NCBI GenBank assembly: GCA_027323885.1
Contig: DAHVZT010000035.1
Span: 1-52,674 of the forward strand
Length of the DNA stretch: 52,674 nt
Direction of reading: 5' to 3'
Source: Acidobacteriaceae bacterium
Lineage (GTDB): Bacteria; Acidobacteriota; Terriglobia; Terriglobales; Acidobacteriaceae
Part shown: positions 31,698 to 42,006 of the stretch, piece by piece
Numbering within the stretch: position 1 is the first letter of the stretch
Layout of the letters: each line of letters begins with the position of its first letter
The notes under the pieces: generated by a model
Seen by the model: the letters and a program-made list of their open reading frames with translations, nothing else
Told to the model about the DNA's origin: nothing
Database searches by the model: none
Translations under genes and position numbers: made by a program

Positions 31698-32954
31698 TTA
31701 GCTATAGCGCAGCCATCGCATGATCTCCGGCAAGGTGGGTCTTTTGCCGTACATCAGAACGCCTACACGATAGACGCGAGAAGACAGCCAGACCATAAAC
31801 CACACGCCACCGAGCATGCAGACGAGGGACGCAACGATTTGCCAAACTGGCGGCGTGAGCACCGAAATCCGGACATACATCAGAATCGGAGCGAACGGAG
31901 GCAGCATGGAAAGCAGTACAGATAGCATGCTGGATGGACTGGACATGACCCGCTGATACATCACGATGCAGAAAACAAGCGGCATTGCGACAAACAAGTT
32001 GAGCTGCTGGAGTTCCTGTGTGCTGTTCACTAACGATCCCATCATTGCAGACAACGCGCTGTAAAAGAGAAAACCCAGAACAAAGCAAACCATGAACGCC
32101 ATTGCCTGAAACGCTGTGAGGTGAAAAGAAAATTCCCCGCCGGACTGCATCCCGAGGAGCCCCGGCGTGGCCAGAAGAATTCCGCAGCTCGCCCACACGA
32201 AAACCTGAGTCAGTCCCACCCCGCCCACGCCAAGAAGCTTTCCTGCCATCATTTCTTCGGGAGTGACAGTGGCGAGCATGATTTCAAAAATCCGCGAGGT
32301 CTTTTCTTCCACTACGGAGTTGCCAACCGCCACGCCCTGAGCAAGGATGGACACATACAGCATCATCATCAGAAGAACGGAAGCGGTAAACGCACCCAGG
32401 CCGCCAGACCTTTTGCCGCTGCCGAGTTTACGCATTTCCACCTGCGTGTTGAACAGGGAGCTTACCTGACTTTCAGACAATCCGCGAGACAAAAGCTCTT
32501 CCGTAGCTTGCGCGTGCTGCACCGCCGATTCGAGCTCAGCGGCAAGGGCCAAATCGCTGGAGGATTCGGAATAGTATCTGGCCCGTAGTTTGCCATTTGC
32601 CCTGTCCAGCCATAAAAACCCGTCCAGCGCGCCGCCGTGTACTGCTTTCGTAAGTTGCTGTTGAAGTCCTGGCGCAGGGGAGAGTACCGTAACGGCGAAT
32701 TTCGCCGCTTGCATTCCTGCAAGCTCAGGCTCGTCGGCCGGCGATTCAAGCTCACGGGCGATGGGGCGCGCCAAGGCTGGGTCGGACGAGATAATGTCGA
32801 TGTGTTTTTGCCGGCCGCCGGAGGTTGCCAGAAATACAGGGCCGAAGATCGCGCCGACCATGAGCAGAGGAAATCCGACGAGTGAGATCATGAAGGATTT
32901 CGTGTGAATCCGTTCCAGGAATTCCCTCCGGGCGATCAGCCAAACATTACGCAT
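31698..32954 (-). CDS. ABC transporter permease (ABC-2/NatB-like)
   Basis: MRNVWLIARREFLERIHTKSFMISLVGFPLLMV; VVEEKTSRIFEIMLATVTPEEMMAGKLLGVGGVGLTQVFVW; multiple TM helices. Confidence 0.92.
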   Translation of the reverse strand: MRNVWLIARREFLERIHTKSFMISLVGFPLLMVGAIFGPVFLATSGGRQKHIDIISSDPALARPIARELESPADEPELAGMQAAKFAVTVLSPAPGLQQQLTKAVHGGALDGFLWLDRANGKLRARYYSESSSDLALAAELESAVQHAQATEELLSRGLSESQVSSLFNTQVEMRKLGSGKRSGGLGAFTASVLLMMMLYVSILAQGVAVGNSVVEEKTSRIFEIMLATVTPEEMMAGKLLGVGGVGLTQVFVWASCGILLATPGLLGMQSGGEFSFHLTAFQAMAFMVCFVLGFLFYSALSAMMGSLVNSTQELQQLNLFVAMPLVFCIVMYQRVMSSPSSMLSVLLSMLPPFAPILMYVRISVLTPPVWQIVASLVCMLGGVWFMVWLSSRVYRVGVLMYGKRPTLPEIMRWLRYS

Positions 32955-33861
32955 TCACCATGTCTCCGACCGTGTCGATAAAGATTTCTTCCAGGGTGGG
33001 CTCTATCACGTCAAAGTAGCTAACCCGCGCGCGCGCCATGGCGGCAATTAGGATTTCCTGGGGGTCGAAGCCTTCTCGCAGGCAAATTTCTGCCGTTCCA
33101 TTGTTCTGGCTTACGCTGCCGATCGAAGGAAGATCGAGAAAGGAAGCATCTCCTTCATACCGGATTCGGACACGGTTCTTTGGGTAGCGGGATTTCACAC
33201 CGCGCACTGTACCGGCCAAAACCGCGTGGCCTTGATTCATCAGGCAGATGGAATCACAGAGGCGTTCCACCTGGTCCATTCGATGGGTGGAAAACAGGAT
33301 TGCTTTTCCCTTGTGCTTCAGATCTATCAAGACATCCTGAAGCATAGTGGCGTTCACTGGATCCAGCCCTGAAAAAGGTTCATCCATGATGATGAGTTCC
33401 GGATCATGCAGAATGGAGGCAATAAACTGGATTTTCTGCTGCATGCCCTTGGAAAGCTCCTCGGTCCTTTTTTCCAGCGAGCCAGCAATCTCCAGACGCT
33501 GACACCATTCGCGCGCGCGAATTTCCGCCTGGGCGCCATTCAGTCCGTGCAATTGCCCCAGCAGTACGAGTTGATCCACCACCTTCATCTTTTTATAGAG
33601 GCCGCGCTCTTCCGGCAGATAGCCAAGCCGGTGCAGGCAATGGCGGGAAAATGGCTGGCCGAATAACGTGACGGTCCCAGAGTCCGGCAGAGTCATGCCG
33701 ATCATCATGCGAATGGTGGAGGTTTTGCCCGCGCCGTTCGGGCCAAGCAGGCCGAACATCTGTCCGGCTTCAATTGCGAGACTCAAGTCGTGCACGGCGG
33801 TTTTGGTTCCGTAGCTCTTGGCAACCCGGTTTAACTCGATGATCCTGCGCGCATCGCTCAA
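32947..33861 (-). CDS. ABC transporter ATP-binding protein (NatA-like); ORF track extends to 34029, TTG at 33861 is a plausible start
   Basis: IIELNRVAKSYGTKTAVHDLSLAIEAGQMFGLLGPNGAGKTSTIRMM, LSKGMQQKIQFIASILHDPELIIMDEPFSGLDPVN. Overlaps permease by 8 nt. Confidence 0.93.
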   Translation of the reverse strand: MSDARRIIELNRVAKSYGTKTAVHDLSLAIEAGQMFGLLGPNGAGKTSTIRMMIGMTLPDSGTVTLFGQPFSRHCLHRLGYLPEERGLYKKMKVVDQLVLLGQLHGLNGAQAEIRAREWCQRLEIAGSLEKRTEELSKGMQQKIQFIASILHDPELIIMDEPFSGLDPVNATMLQDVLIDLKHKGKAILFSTHRMDQVERLCDSICLMNQGHAVLAGTVRGVKSRYPKNRVRIRYEGDASFLDLPSIGSVSQNNGTAEICLREGFDPQEILIAAMARARVSYFDVIEPTLEEIFIDTVGDMVNA

Positions 33862-34012
33862 TCTGCACCCGCGGCGTTCAGCCTGAATTTCGATTTTTCC
33901 GCAGACGGTTGCCGTAAGATTTTCGCGGATTGCTGGAAGTGTAGCAAATGACGACGCCTGCCGTGCCCAGGCGCTGGATGTCCTTACACAGCCGGCTGAT
34001 AGCATCCAAACT

Positions 34013-36283
34013 GTGATTGCTCTCGACACACCGGTTCAGTTTGTAAAAGGCGTCGGCCCAAACCTGGCGGAAAAGCTCAAAGAGAAAAATATCCTGCTGG
34101 TCGAAGACCTTCTATACCACCTTCCCTTTCGCTATGAAGACCGCCTGAATCCCCGGTCCTTGAGCGAACTTGTTCCAGGAGAAATGGCGAGCGTGATCGC
34201 AGAGGTGCGCGGAACGGCTCTGCTGCGCACCAGGCGGATGCCCATTTTTGAGATGACAGTTGGACAAGGAACCGCTTCGCTGAAGTGCATGTGGTTCCAT
34301 GGAACATATCTCAAAGACAAGTTCCAGCCGGGCCAGATGCTCGCGCTATACGGCAAGGTTGAGCCTTCCCGCAGCCGCGCCGGTAACTTCAAAATGATTC
34401 AGCCGCAGATTGAACTGCTCCCCGGAGATAAAGATGCCGAAGCGGCCATTCTCGAAGTCGGGCGCATCGTTCCGGTGTATGAGTCCTTAGGGGGTGCTCA
34501 GCTCAGTTCACGCTGGCTGCGGCGAGTGATCTATCGGCTCCTGGAGGACCTGGGGAATTCCGTGCCTGAGACGCTCCCTGTGGAGCTTTGCGAACGAATG
34601 CAGTTGCCGAGCCGTGCGGAGGCGTTGCGCCACGCCCATTTCCCTCCAGCGGGAACGGGACTACGGCTGCTGCAGTCTGCGGCAACGCCGGCGCACCAGC
34701 GCCTCATCTTCGAAGAGCTTTTTTATCTGGAGCTCGGCCTGGAGTTGAAGCGCCGGCGAATGCGGGAACGTCTGGGGCCGGCGCTGATGGCGGACATGCG
34801 TGTTCGCGAAGCACTCAAGCGGGTTCTGCCGTTTCATCCGACCGCTGCGCAAAAGAAGGTGCTCGCGGAAATTGTTCAGGATCTGCGGCAGCCCACACCG
34901 ATGCGGCGTCTTTTGCAGGGCGATGTCGGGTCGGGCAAGACAATCGTTGCGTTGCAGGCTGGGTTTATCGCTATCGAAAATGGTTACCAGGCCGCTCTGA
35001 TGGCCCCCACGGAAATCCTGGCGACACAGCATTACCTGGCGGCGCGGCGGTTGCTGGAGCGATCAAAGAGACAGCCGCCGTACAACGTGCTGCTGCTCAC
35101 CGGATCCCTGGATGAGGACCGCAAGCGCGCCAACCGTGGGCAGATTGCCCGCGGGGAGGCCGATCTGGTGATCGGGACGCACGCGCTGATTGAAGAAAAG
35201 GTAGAGTTCGCCAACCTGGGACTGGTGATCGTGGATGAGCAGCATCGTTTTGGCGTGATGCAGCGATTTCGACTGATGAAGAAGCCCAACGCCGCCGAGC
35301 CGCACGTCCTGGTGATGACAGCGACACCGATTCCACGCACGCTGGCGCTCACTCTGTACGGAGATCTTGACGTCAGCGTGCTGGATGAGCTGCCCCCGGG
35401 CCGCACGCCGATTGTGACCCGGCGGGTACCCGATACACGGGCGGAGGAGGTTTGGGGATTTGTTCGCAAGCAGGTTGCGGCCGGCCATCAGGCCTATATC
35501 GTGTATCCCACGATTGAGGGCGCGAAAGACGACCAGCCGGAGCTCGACTTTGCCCATGATCCCGAGCCGGACACGAGCCTCCCCGCGAAAAGCGCAAGGG
35601 GAAAGGTGAGCGGCAAGAAGCAAGATCCCAAGGCAGAAAGGCTTTTCAAGGAAAAGGCGGTGCTGAAGTCCGCCGTCGCCATGCTGGTGGAGCTGCAGAG
35701 CACACATTTGGCCGGGCTCCGGCTGGGGTTGTTGCACGGGCGGCTGCGGCCTGAGGAAAAAGACGTGGTGATGCGACGGTTTCAGCGCGGTGAACTGGAT
35801 GTGCTGGTCGCAACCACGGTCATTGAGGTTGGCGTCGACGTGCCGAACGCCACTGTAATGGTGATTGAACATGCGGAACGGTTCGGTCTGGCACAACTGC
35901 ATCAGTTGCGGGGTCGCGTGGGGCGCGGCGCGGCGCGCTCGTATTGCATCTTGATGACGGCTGGCTCCCCCCAGCCGGTGTCTCCGCAGGCCGAGCAGCG
36001 GCTCGACGCCATGGTACGAACACAAAACGGCTTTGAGCTCGCGGAGCTCGATCTGGCGCTGCGCGGGCCAGGGGAATTCTTCGGGACGCGGCAAGCGGGG
36101 CTGCCGGATTTTCGCGTAGCCAATTTGCTGCGCGACCGCAAAATGCTGGAACTTGCGCGCCAGGAGGCGTGCCGGTTTGTTGCTTCCGGAGAGACGGAGA
36201 TGTCCCGCGCCTCGGTGGAGACTGTCTGGAGCCATCTGAGGGCGCACTGGCAGCGGCATTACGGACTGGTGGAGGCGGGATGA
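34013..36283 (+). CDS. recG: ATP-dependent DNA helicase RecG
   Basis: VQFVKGVGPNLAEKLKEKNI; RLLQGDVGSGKTIVALQAGFIAI; VDEQHRFGVMQR; MTATPIPRTLALTLYGDLDVSVLDELPPGR; LHGRLRPEEKDVVMRRF; LRGRVGRG. Confidence 0.97.
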   Translation: MIALDTPVQFVKGVGPNLAEKLKEKNILLVEDLLYHLPFRYEDRLNPRSLSELVPGEMASVIAEVRGTALLRTRRMPIFEMTVGQGTASLKCMWFHGTYLKDKFQPGQMLALYGKVEPSRSRAGNFKMIQPQIELLPGDKDAEAAILEVGRIVPVYESLGGAQLSSRWLRRVIYRLLEDLGNSVPETLPVELCERMQLPSRAEALRHAHFPPAGTGLRLLQSAATPAHQRLIFEELFYLELGLELKRRRMRERLGPALMADMRVREALKRVLPFHPTAAQKKVLAEIVQDLRQPTPMRRLLQGDVGSGKTIVALQAGFIAIENGYQAALMAPTEILATQHYLAARRLLERSKRQPPYNVLLLTGSLDEDRKRANRGQIARGEADLVIGTHALIEEKVEFANLGLVIVDEQHRFGVMQRFRLMKKPNAAEPHVLVMTATPIPRTLALTLYGDLDVSVLDELPPGRTPIVTRRVPDTRAEEVWGFVRKQVAAGHQAYIVYPTIEGAKDDQPELDFAHDPEPDTSLPAKSARGKVSGKKQDPKAERLFKEKAVLKSAVAMLVELQSTHLAGLRLGLLHGRLRPEEKDVVMRRFQRGELDVLVATTVIEVGVDVPNATVMVIEHAERFGLAQLHQLRGRVGRGAARSYCILMTAGSPQPVSPQAEQRLDAMVRTQNGFELAELDLALRGPGEFFGTRQAGLPDFRVANLLRDRKMLELARQEACRFVASGETEMSRASVETVWSHLRAHWQRHYGLVEAG

Positions 36284-36298
36284 ATGGCCCCGATGAAG

Positions 36299-36661
36299 CT
36301 ATACGCAACGAAACCGCAGGAGCCGAGGAACATGCGCCCGTTCCTCGGCGTAGGTGATTACCCGAAGATCGATGGTGATCGTCTGCACTTCCTGCTGGAT
36401 GTCCAGGTGTTGCCTGCACAGGCACATTTCGGTCAGGGAGCGGTGAGCCAACGGGGTTAAATGAATTCCTGTCTGCTGCAGTGCAGCATAGACCTCCACG
36501 ATGTCGAAGAGCGCGAGTTCAAACTTCAGACGGAATTCGGAGGGGCTGGACGAGACCTCCTCAAGCATCCAGGCGTACCGCTCGACGAGAAGCTGCAGCA
36601 GCAGGGGCTGCAACTCGGAGCGGTTGGCCGAGCTATAGCCGTGGATAGAAATCTTTAGCAT
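36299..36661 (-). CDS. Hypothetical protein (120 aa from ATG 36661)
   Basis: MLKISIHGYSSANRSELQPLLLQLLVERYAWMLEEVSSSPSEFRLKFELALFDIVEVYAALQQ…; convergent with recG with a 15-nt gap. No family recognised. Confidence 0.5.
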   Translation of the reverse strand: MLKISIHGYSSANRSELQPLLLQLLVERYAWMLEEVSSSPSEFRLKFELALFDIVEVYAALQQTGIHLTPLAHRSLTEMCLCRQHLDIQQEVQTITIDLRVITYAEERAHVPRLLRFRCV

Positions 36662-36980
36662 GACGGGACGGAGTCCGTGGGATCGATCTTTCTGAGTTGT
36701 TGATCGGTCAAAGCACGTCGTACATGAGCGGAGAGAAGGCCGCTTGGCCGATTCGACCGTTACCAGCGTGTGCGCATTCGTAATACAGAAGTTTCCCGCC
36801 GGGCAGCGATCGGCTTTCGAGGCTGTCCTGTTTCGAGTTGGCCTGGGATTTGTTCCGCAGGCTCCCGAGTTGTGCTTAGGCTGCATTGCCAGGCCTTGGG
36901 AAGCCTCTGCTATGCTCGAAATATTCGGTCCATTGCGCGTTCTGGCAGTGGACCGAGAGATCATTTGCAGGCAGGCAACT

Positions 36981-38057
36981 GTGCCAAATCAGCGCGAAGT
37001 TCGTTGGTCACAATTGAAAGTCGGAGTTGTGGTGATCGTCGCGATCATTGCGGTTACCGTGCTGATCTCGCTGATGTCTGGAAGTTCCGGCGGCCTGTTC
37101 ACCCGGCGCATTACGGTGCATTCCTTTTTTGCAAATGCTTCCGGTCTGCGCCCCGGCGCACCGGTCACCCTGCAGGGTGTGAGCATCGGCGCCGTGAAAA
37201 TGATCCGAATCGTGCCGCAGCGCAAACTGACGCCCGTGGAAGTGATCATGCGCATCAGCCTGCGTTACTCGGCAGCACTGCATAAAGACTCCCTCGCTTC
37301 GTTGAATACGGCGGGTGTGCTGGGAGACACAATGATCGACATCGACAGCTCCCATGCGACAGGGCCACCGCTGACCAACGGAGACGAGATCCATACGGCG
37401 CAAACCCCCAATATCGCGGACGTCATCAAGTCCAGCCAGGGAACCATTGAGCAGGCCAATATCATTCTGGCGAAAGTGAACACACTTGCGGACGCGCTGG
37501 GCACGGGCAAAGGCTCTCTCGGACAGTTGATCAACGACCCGGCCTTTTACAACCATGCTGTCGGCACGCTGACGCAACTGCAGGACCTCTTTAGCCAGGT
37601 GAACAATGGCCGGGGTACGCTGGGCAAACTGGTGAACGACACTACGCTTTACGACAGAGCGAACGAGAGCATATCGCGTCTGCAGCATATTACGGACGAG
37701 TTGGATGAGGGAAAAGGCACGGCAGGCAAGCTGATTAAAGACCCCTCCCTTTACAACAACCTGAACCAGACAGCGCTGAAAGCAAACCGTATGATGACGC
37801 AGATCGACCAGGGAAAAGGCACGCTGGGAATGCTGGCCAAGGACGAGGCATTCCGGCACAAGGTGAATTCCACGGTCGCAAATCTGCGATCCATTCTGCA
37901 ACGTGCGGACGAGGGGAAAGGTACGGCAGGCAAACTCCTGCAGGACCCGTCGCTTTACAACCACAGCGACCAGACCGTGGTGGAAATGCGCAACCTGCTG
38001 GCTGCGGTTCGCCAAAATCCAAAGAAATATCTTTCGATCCGTTTGAACATTTTCTAA
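36981..38057 (+). CDS. MlaD/MCE domain protein with C-terminal GKGT repeats
   Basis: GTG 36981; TM LKVGVVVIVAIIAVTVLISLM, MCE ITVHSFFANASGLRPGAPVTLQGVSIGAVKMIRI; five GKGT(L/A)GKL-type repeats. Confidence 0.88.
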   Translation: MPNQREVRWSQLKVGVVVIVAIIAVTVLISLMSGSSGGLFTRRITVHSFFANASGLRPGAPVTLQGVSIGAVKMIRIVPQRKLTPVEVIMRISLRYSAALHKDSLASLNTAGVLGDTMIDIDSSHATGPPLTNGDEIHTAQTPNIADVIKSSQGTIEQANIILAKVNTLADALGTGKGSLGQLINDPAFYNHAVGTLTQLQDLFSQVNNGRGTLGKLVNDTTLYDRANESISRLQHITDELDEGKGTAGKLIKDPSLYNNLNQTALKANRMMTQIDQGKGTLGMLAKDEAFRHKVNSTVANLRSILQRADEGKGTAGKLLQDPSLYNHSDQTVVEMRNLLAAVRQNPKKYLSIRLNIF

Positions 38058-38198
38058 CGGCGTTCTATTCCCGGCCGTTATTTGCGTCTATTTTCATGAA
38101 TCCTCCGTCATCAACTGTGCGCTGTGGGAGGACACCTGCATTCCGTGGCAGTCGGCCGACCGCGCCACATGAGCCCAGCGACTTACTTTGAGGAGACC

Positions 38199-40300
38199 AT
38201 GCAAACGCGCAAATTTTCTATGACTCTGCTTCTCTGCGGCAGCACAGTTTTTGCCCAGACTGCCTTTCAGCCCGCTCCGGCGAACCAGCGAGCCGTATGG
38301 ATGGCCGACACTTCAGGCCCGTCCGCCTCCCAAGCGCCTCAAGCGCCACGCAGCTTCGATTTGAGTGCAATCGATAAAACAGCCGATCCGTGCACCGATT
38401 TTTATCAGTACGCCTGCGGAAACTGGGTCAAGACCCATACAATTCCGCCGGACCAGACACGGTGGGGACGTTTCAATGAACTTGCCGAGTACAACCGTTA
38501 CCTGCTGCACCAGGAATTGGAAGCTGCCGCCAAGGATCCCAAAACTCCTCTGCAGAAGAAATACGGTGAATTCTATGCGGCCTGTATGAACAAATCGGCC
38601 GCGGATCAGGCCGGTTACAAGCCGATCCAGCCGTTGTTGCAGCAGGTTTCCGCATTGAGCGGTAAAGGCCAGTTGGCCGCAATTGTCGCTCAATTGCAAG
38701 CGCGGAATGGAACGCCCGCTCTGTTCCAATTCCGATCGCAGCAGGACTTTAAAGACGCCACGCGACAGATCGCCAGCGCGAGCCAAGGCGGCCTGGGACT
38801 GCCTGACAGGTCCTACTACCTGGATGACGACGCGAGAACAACGAAGATACGCCAGGCCTACGTTGCCCACCTGACCGCGATGTTTCAGTTGATCGGCGAC
38901 AGTGAGGAAGCGGCGCAGAAGGAAGCCGGCCGTGTCATGACGATAGAAACCTCACTCGCGGCAGTTCCACTCCCCGCACAGACCTGCGCGACCCGGCAAA
39001 TCGCTACCATCTGCTCCAATTGACACAACTCCAGGCCCTGACTCCCGAGTTCAACTGGAACACCTATCTGCATGGAATTGGCTTGCAGGACCTGAACTCT
39101 CTGAACGTCGCCACGCCGGTCTTTTTTCTTGGCATGAATACTCTGATCCAGGAGCAGGATATGGACGCCTGGAAGAGCTACCTGCGCTGGAACGTCGTGC
39201 ATGCCGCAGCTCCCTTCCTGTCGACGGCCTTTGTGGATGCGAACTTCGACTTCTATGGCAAAACACTTCTCGGCCAAAAGGAGAATCAGGCGCGCTGGAA
39301 GCGATGCACCACGCTGACGGACAGGGCGATGGGAGAAGCTGTCGGGCAGGATTGGGTGGCGCAGCATTTCCCTCCCTCCTCCAAGCAAAGCATGCAGCGG
39401 ATGGTGACGGCGCTGGAGACGGCAATGAAGAAGGACATTGCGGGTCTGCCCTGGATGACCCCCGCGACCAAGCAGCAGGCGGATGAGAAGCTGGACCAGA
39501 TCCGCAACAAAATCGGCTATCCCGAGAAGTGGCGGGACTACTCGAAGCTGGTTGTCGAACCCAATCAACTGGTCGCCAATGTGGAACGCGCGAACGCATT
39601 CGAACTCCAGCACCAATTGCACAAAATCAATAAGCCGGTAGATGAGAAAGAGTGGGGCATGACCCCGCCAACCGTGAATGCGTATTACAACCCGAGCATG
39701 AACGACATCAACTTCCCTGCCGGCATTCTGCAACCGCCGTTTTTCGATCCGACGAAAGATGCTGCGATCAACTATGGGGCCATCGGTGTGGTCATCGGGC
39801 ATGAAATGACGCACGGGTTTGACGATGAAGGCAGCCAATACGATGGCAAAGGCAACCTGCGCATGTGGTGGTCGCCTGAGGACCGCAAAGCCTTTGACCA
39901 GCGCACTGCCTGCGAGGTGAAAGAGTACAACGGATTTGAAACGGCGCCCGGCACACACCTGAACGGAAAACTGACGCTTGGCGAAAACACGGCGGACAAT
40001 GGCGGTTTGCGGCTGGCGTATCAGGCACTCATGGAAACCCTGAAGGCGGAAGGCTCTCAGGCCATGGATCAGAAGGTGGACGGCTACACGCCCGCCCAGC
40101 AGTTCTTTATCTCCTATGGGCAGATCTGGTGCTCGAAGCAGACGGATGCTTCGATGCGCGTCTCAGCCAAGGTCGATCCGCACTCGATCGGAAAATGGCG
40201 TATTAACGGAGTTGTCCGGAACTCGGAGGACTTCGGGAAGGCGTTCGGCTGCACCAAAGGACAGCCCATGATGCCGGCGGACGCTTGCCGCGTCTGGTAG
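38199..40300 (+). pseudogene. M13 family (neprilysin/PepO-like) metallopeptidase, split by a frameshift at about 38972-38975
   Basis: ORF 38124..39023 (signal peptide MQTRKFSMTLLLCGSTVFAQ, then DKTADPCTDFYQYACGNWVKTHTIPPDQTRWGRFNEL) continues in another frame as ORF 39020..40300 (VIGHEMTHGFDDEGSQYDGKG; GENTADNGGL). Confidence 0.9.
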
Positions 40301-40320
40301 GCTGCCGTTTTTCCTGAATA

Positions 40321-40351
40321 CCGGGGCAGGAGAGAGCATTTCCTGCCCTGG
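40321..40351 (+). terminator. Terminator-like hairpin after the M13 peptidase (no strong T-tract)
   Basis: ccggggcagga gagagcatt tcctgccctgg: 11-bp stem with one G·T. Confidence 0.5.
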
Positions 40352-40406
40352 AAATTTCGCTTTCATCAGATGCTTCCAAGGCAGAGGACGAAACACCTCT
40401 GGTCCG

Positions 40407-40436
40407 CTGGCACAAACCCGCGCCGCCTTTTACAAT
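40407..40436 (+). promoter_or_regulatory. Candidate sigma70-like promoter CTGGCA-N18-TACAAT upstream of beta-propeller gene 1
   Basis: Matches an equivalent element at 41896-41926 at similar distance from its ATG. Confidence 0.45.
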
Positions 40437-40518
40437 TGGGTACGGAAGCAATCCAGACAACAAATCTGCTTTGGCAGTCCTCCAGGCGTCCCCGTGACCA
40501 CGAGGTTGAAGGATACAC

Positions 40519-41790
40519 ATGAAGTTTTGGAAATATGGGCGGGTCGCTTTGGCCCTGATCGGCTCAATGGTTTTAGGTCTGAGCATCACTTGCTGCGGAA
40601 TCTACACATCCGGCTACATGTATGTCACGGGAGCAGAGTATAACCAAATCGGCGGATACAAGATCGACCACGATTTCGGATATTTGACACCGATCACCGG
40701 CTCACCCTTTCCTTCTGCCGGAAACGATCCGGTGCAGGAAATGGTCCTTCCTGGGGGACGTTTTCTGGCCACAGTAAACAAGGGTTCGAACACCGTTTCG
40801 ATGTATACCATCGGCGGTTCCGGAGTGTTGTATTTTCAAGCAAGCTACGCCACCTCCGGGAGCAAACCCGTCTCGATCGCGATGGACAGCAGCGGCCAAT
40901 TTCTGTACAGCCTGGACCAAGTGGCGCCGGACGGCTCGGGCCGCGGAGACATCACGGTTTTCCAGGTAGACCAGAACACAGGCAAGCTGACCCTGATCAC
41001 CAACCAGAACACATTTAATACTCTGGGAACGCAGTTGCCGTACTTCGAGGTGAATTACAAGCCGGTACAGGTGGTTGTGGCTGCTGGCTTTCTTTATGTT
41101 CTGGATCAGGCTTACACGCCAGGCGCTCCTGGCAATCCTGCCGGATGCGCTGCGACCTTGTCGCCAGCCTGCAGCACTCCCGATGTGTTTCTCTACGCTA
41201 TCAACTCCACAAACGGGCAGTTGACCCTGACGCAGAACCAGCCGCTGCAATTACCGACCAGCGCTGGGTCCGCAACCGCCATGACCGTCGCGGCCGGCGG
41301 CAAGTATCTTTACATTGCGGACACGAATGGTGGAGGAACTGCGAGCAGAATTCTTCCCTTCACGATCGGACCGAGCGGGGTGCTGCAGATTCTGGTTGGC
41401 GGTCCTGTGCCGAACAATCCAACGTCGGTAAATCCGGACGCACTCCTGGCCACTTCCAACGCGAATTTCCTGTATGTTGCCAATTTTGGTCCCGCTTCTG
41501 TGAACACGGCCAACAGCAACATCTACGCGCTTACCATTGACGCGGCGAACGGACAGTTGCAGCCCGTGTCCCTGCAATCGCAATCCGTGTATACCACGGG
41601 ATCGGGCCCGATCTGGCTTGTGGAAGATTCGACGAATCAGTATCTGTACTCGGCAAATTACAACGACAACTCGATTACAGGCAAAGTGATCGACGCAACT
41701 ACCGGGCAGTTGTCGAACATGTTCAAAGGCACGCAGTTCAGCACCGTTGGGCAGCCGACCTTCCTGGCCGTATCGGGACGGGTCTACTAA
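40519..41790 (+). CDS. Lactonase-type (YVTN-like) beta-propeller exported protein
   Basis: MKFWKYGRVALALIGSMVLGLSITCCG signal; repeated AMDSSGQFLYSLD / KYLYIADTNG / NANFLYVANFG propeller motifs. Confidence 0.85.
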   Translation: MKFWKYGRVALALIGSMVLGLSITCCGIYTSGYMYVTGAEYNQIGGYKIDHDFGYLTPITGSPFPSAGNDPVQEMVLPGGRFLATVNKGSNTVSMYTIGGSGVLYFQASYATSGSKPVSIAMDSSGQFLYSLDQVAPDGSGRGDITVFQVDQNTGKLTLITNQNTFNTLGTQLPYFEVNYKPVQVVVAAGFLYVLDQAYTPGAPGNPAGCAATLSPACSTPDVFLYAINSTNGQLTLTQNQPLQLPTSAGSATAMTVAAGGKYLYIADTNGGGTASRILPFTIGPSGVLQILVGGPVPNNPTSVNPDALLATSNANFLYVANFGPASVNTANSNIYALTIDAANGQLQPVSLQSQSVYTTGSGPIWLVEDSTNQYLYSANYNDNSITGKVIDATTGQLSNMFKGTQFSTVGQPTFLAVSGRVY

Positions 41791-41807
41791 ACCACGGCAT
41801 TCGGATT

Positions 41808-41843
41808 TGAGGAGTGGAAGCGAAGCCTTGCTGGCACTCCTCA
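41808..41843. repeat. Inverted repeat / hairpin between the two propeller genes
   Basis: tgaggagtg (41808-41816) perfectly complements cactcctca (41835-41843). Confidence 0.55.
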
Positions 41844-41895
41844 TCAATCAGGCACAGGAACGAGCTTGAATCGGGTGTCTTTTCGAGCCGGGGCG

Positions 41896-41926
41896 CTGGC
41901 AGAAAGTCTGTTTGCGCTTTTACAAT
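41896..41926 (+). promoter_or_regulatory. Candidate sigma70-like promoter CTGGCA-N19-TACAAT upstream of beta-propeller gene 2
   Basis: Conserved with the 40407-40436 element, sharing GCTGGCAnAAA and CTTTTACAAT. Confidence 0.45.
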
Positions 41927-42006
41927 ATGACTGGGAACAATCCCCACAAGCTAAATAAAGAAGCGACCCCATTGCTGCACGCAAAGCGGGGGTATAAAGG
42001 AATCGC

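Noticed and set aside
35063-36259. 398-aa minus-strand ORF antisense to recG
   Set aside because: Overlaps a convincing recG; Arg/Gln/His-rich translation lacks motifs.
38969-39023. Programmed -1 ribosomal frameshift in the M13 peptidase
   Set aside because: The change of frame is -1, but the CTC CCC GCA context is not an X XXY YYZ slippery heptamer and I saw no convincing downstream stimulatory structure. A 1-nt homopolymer indel is simpler.
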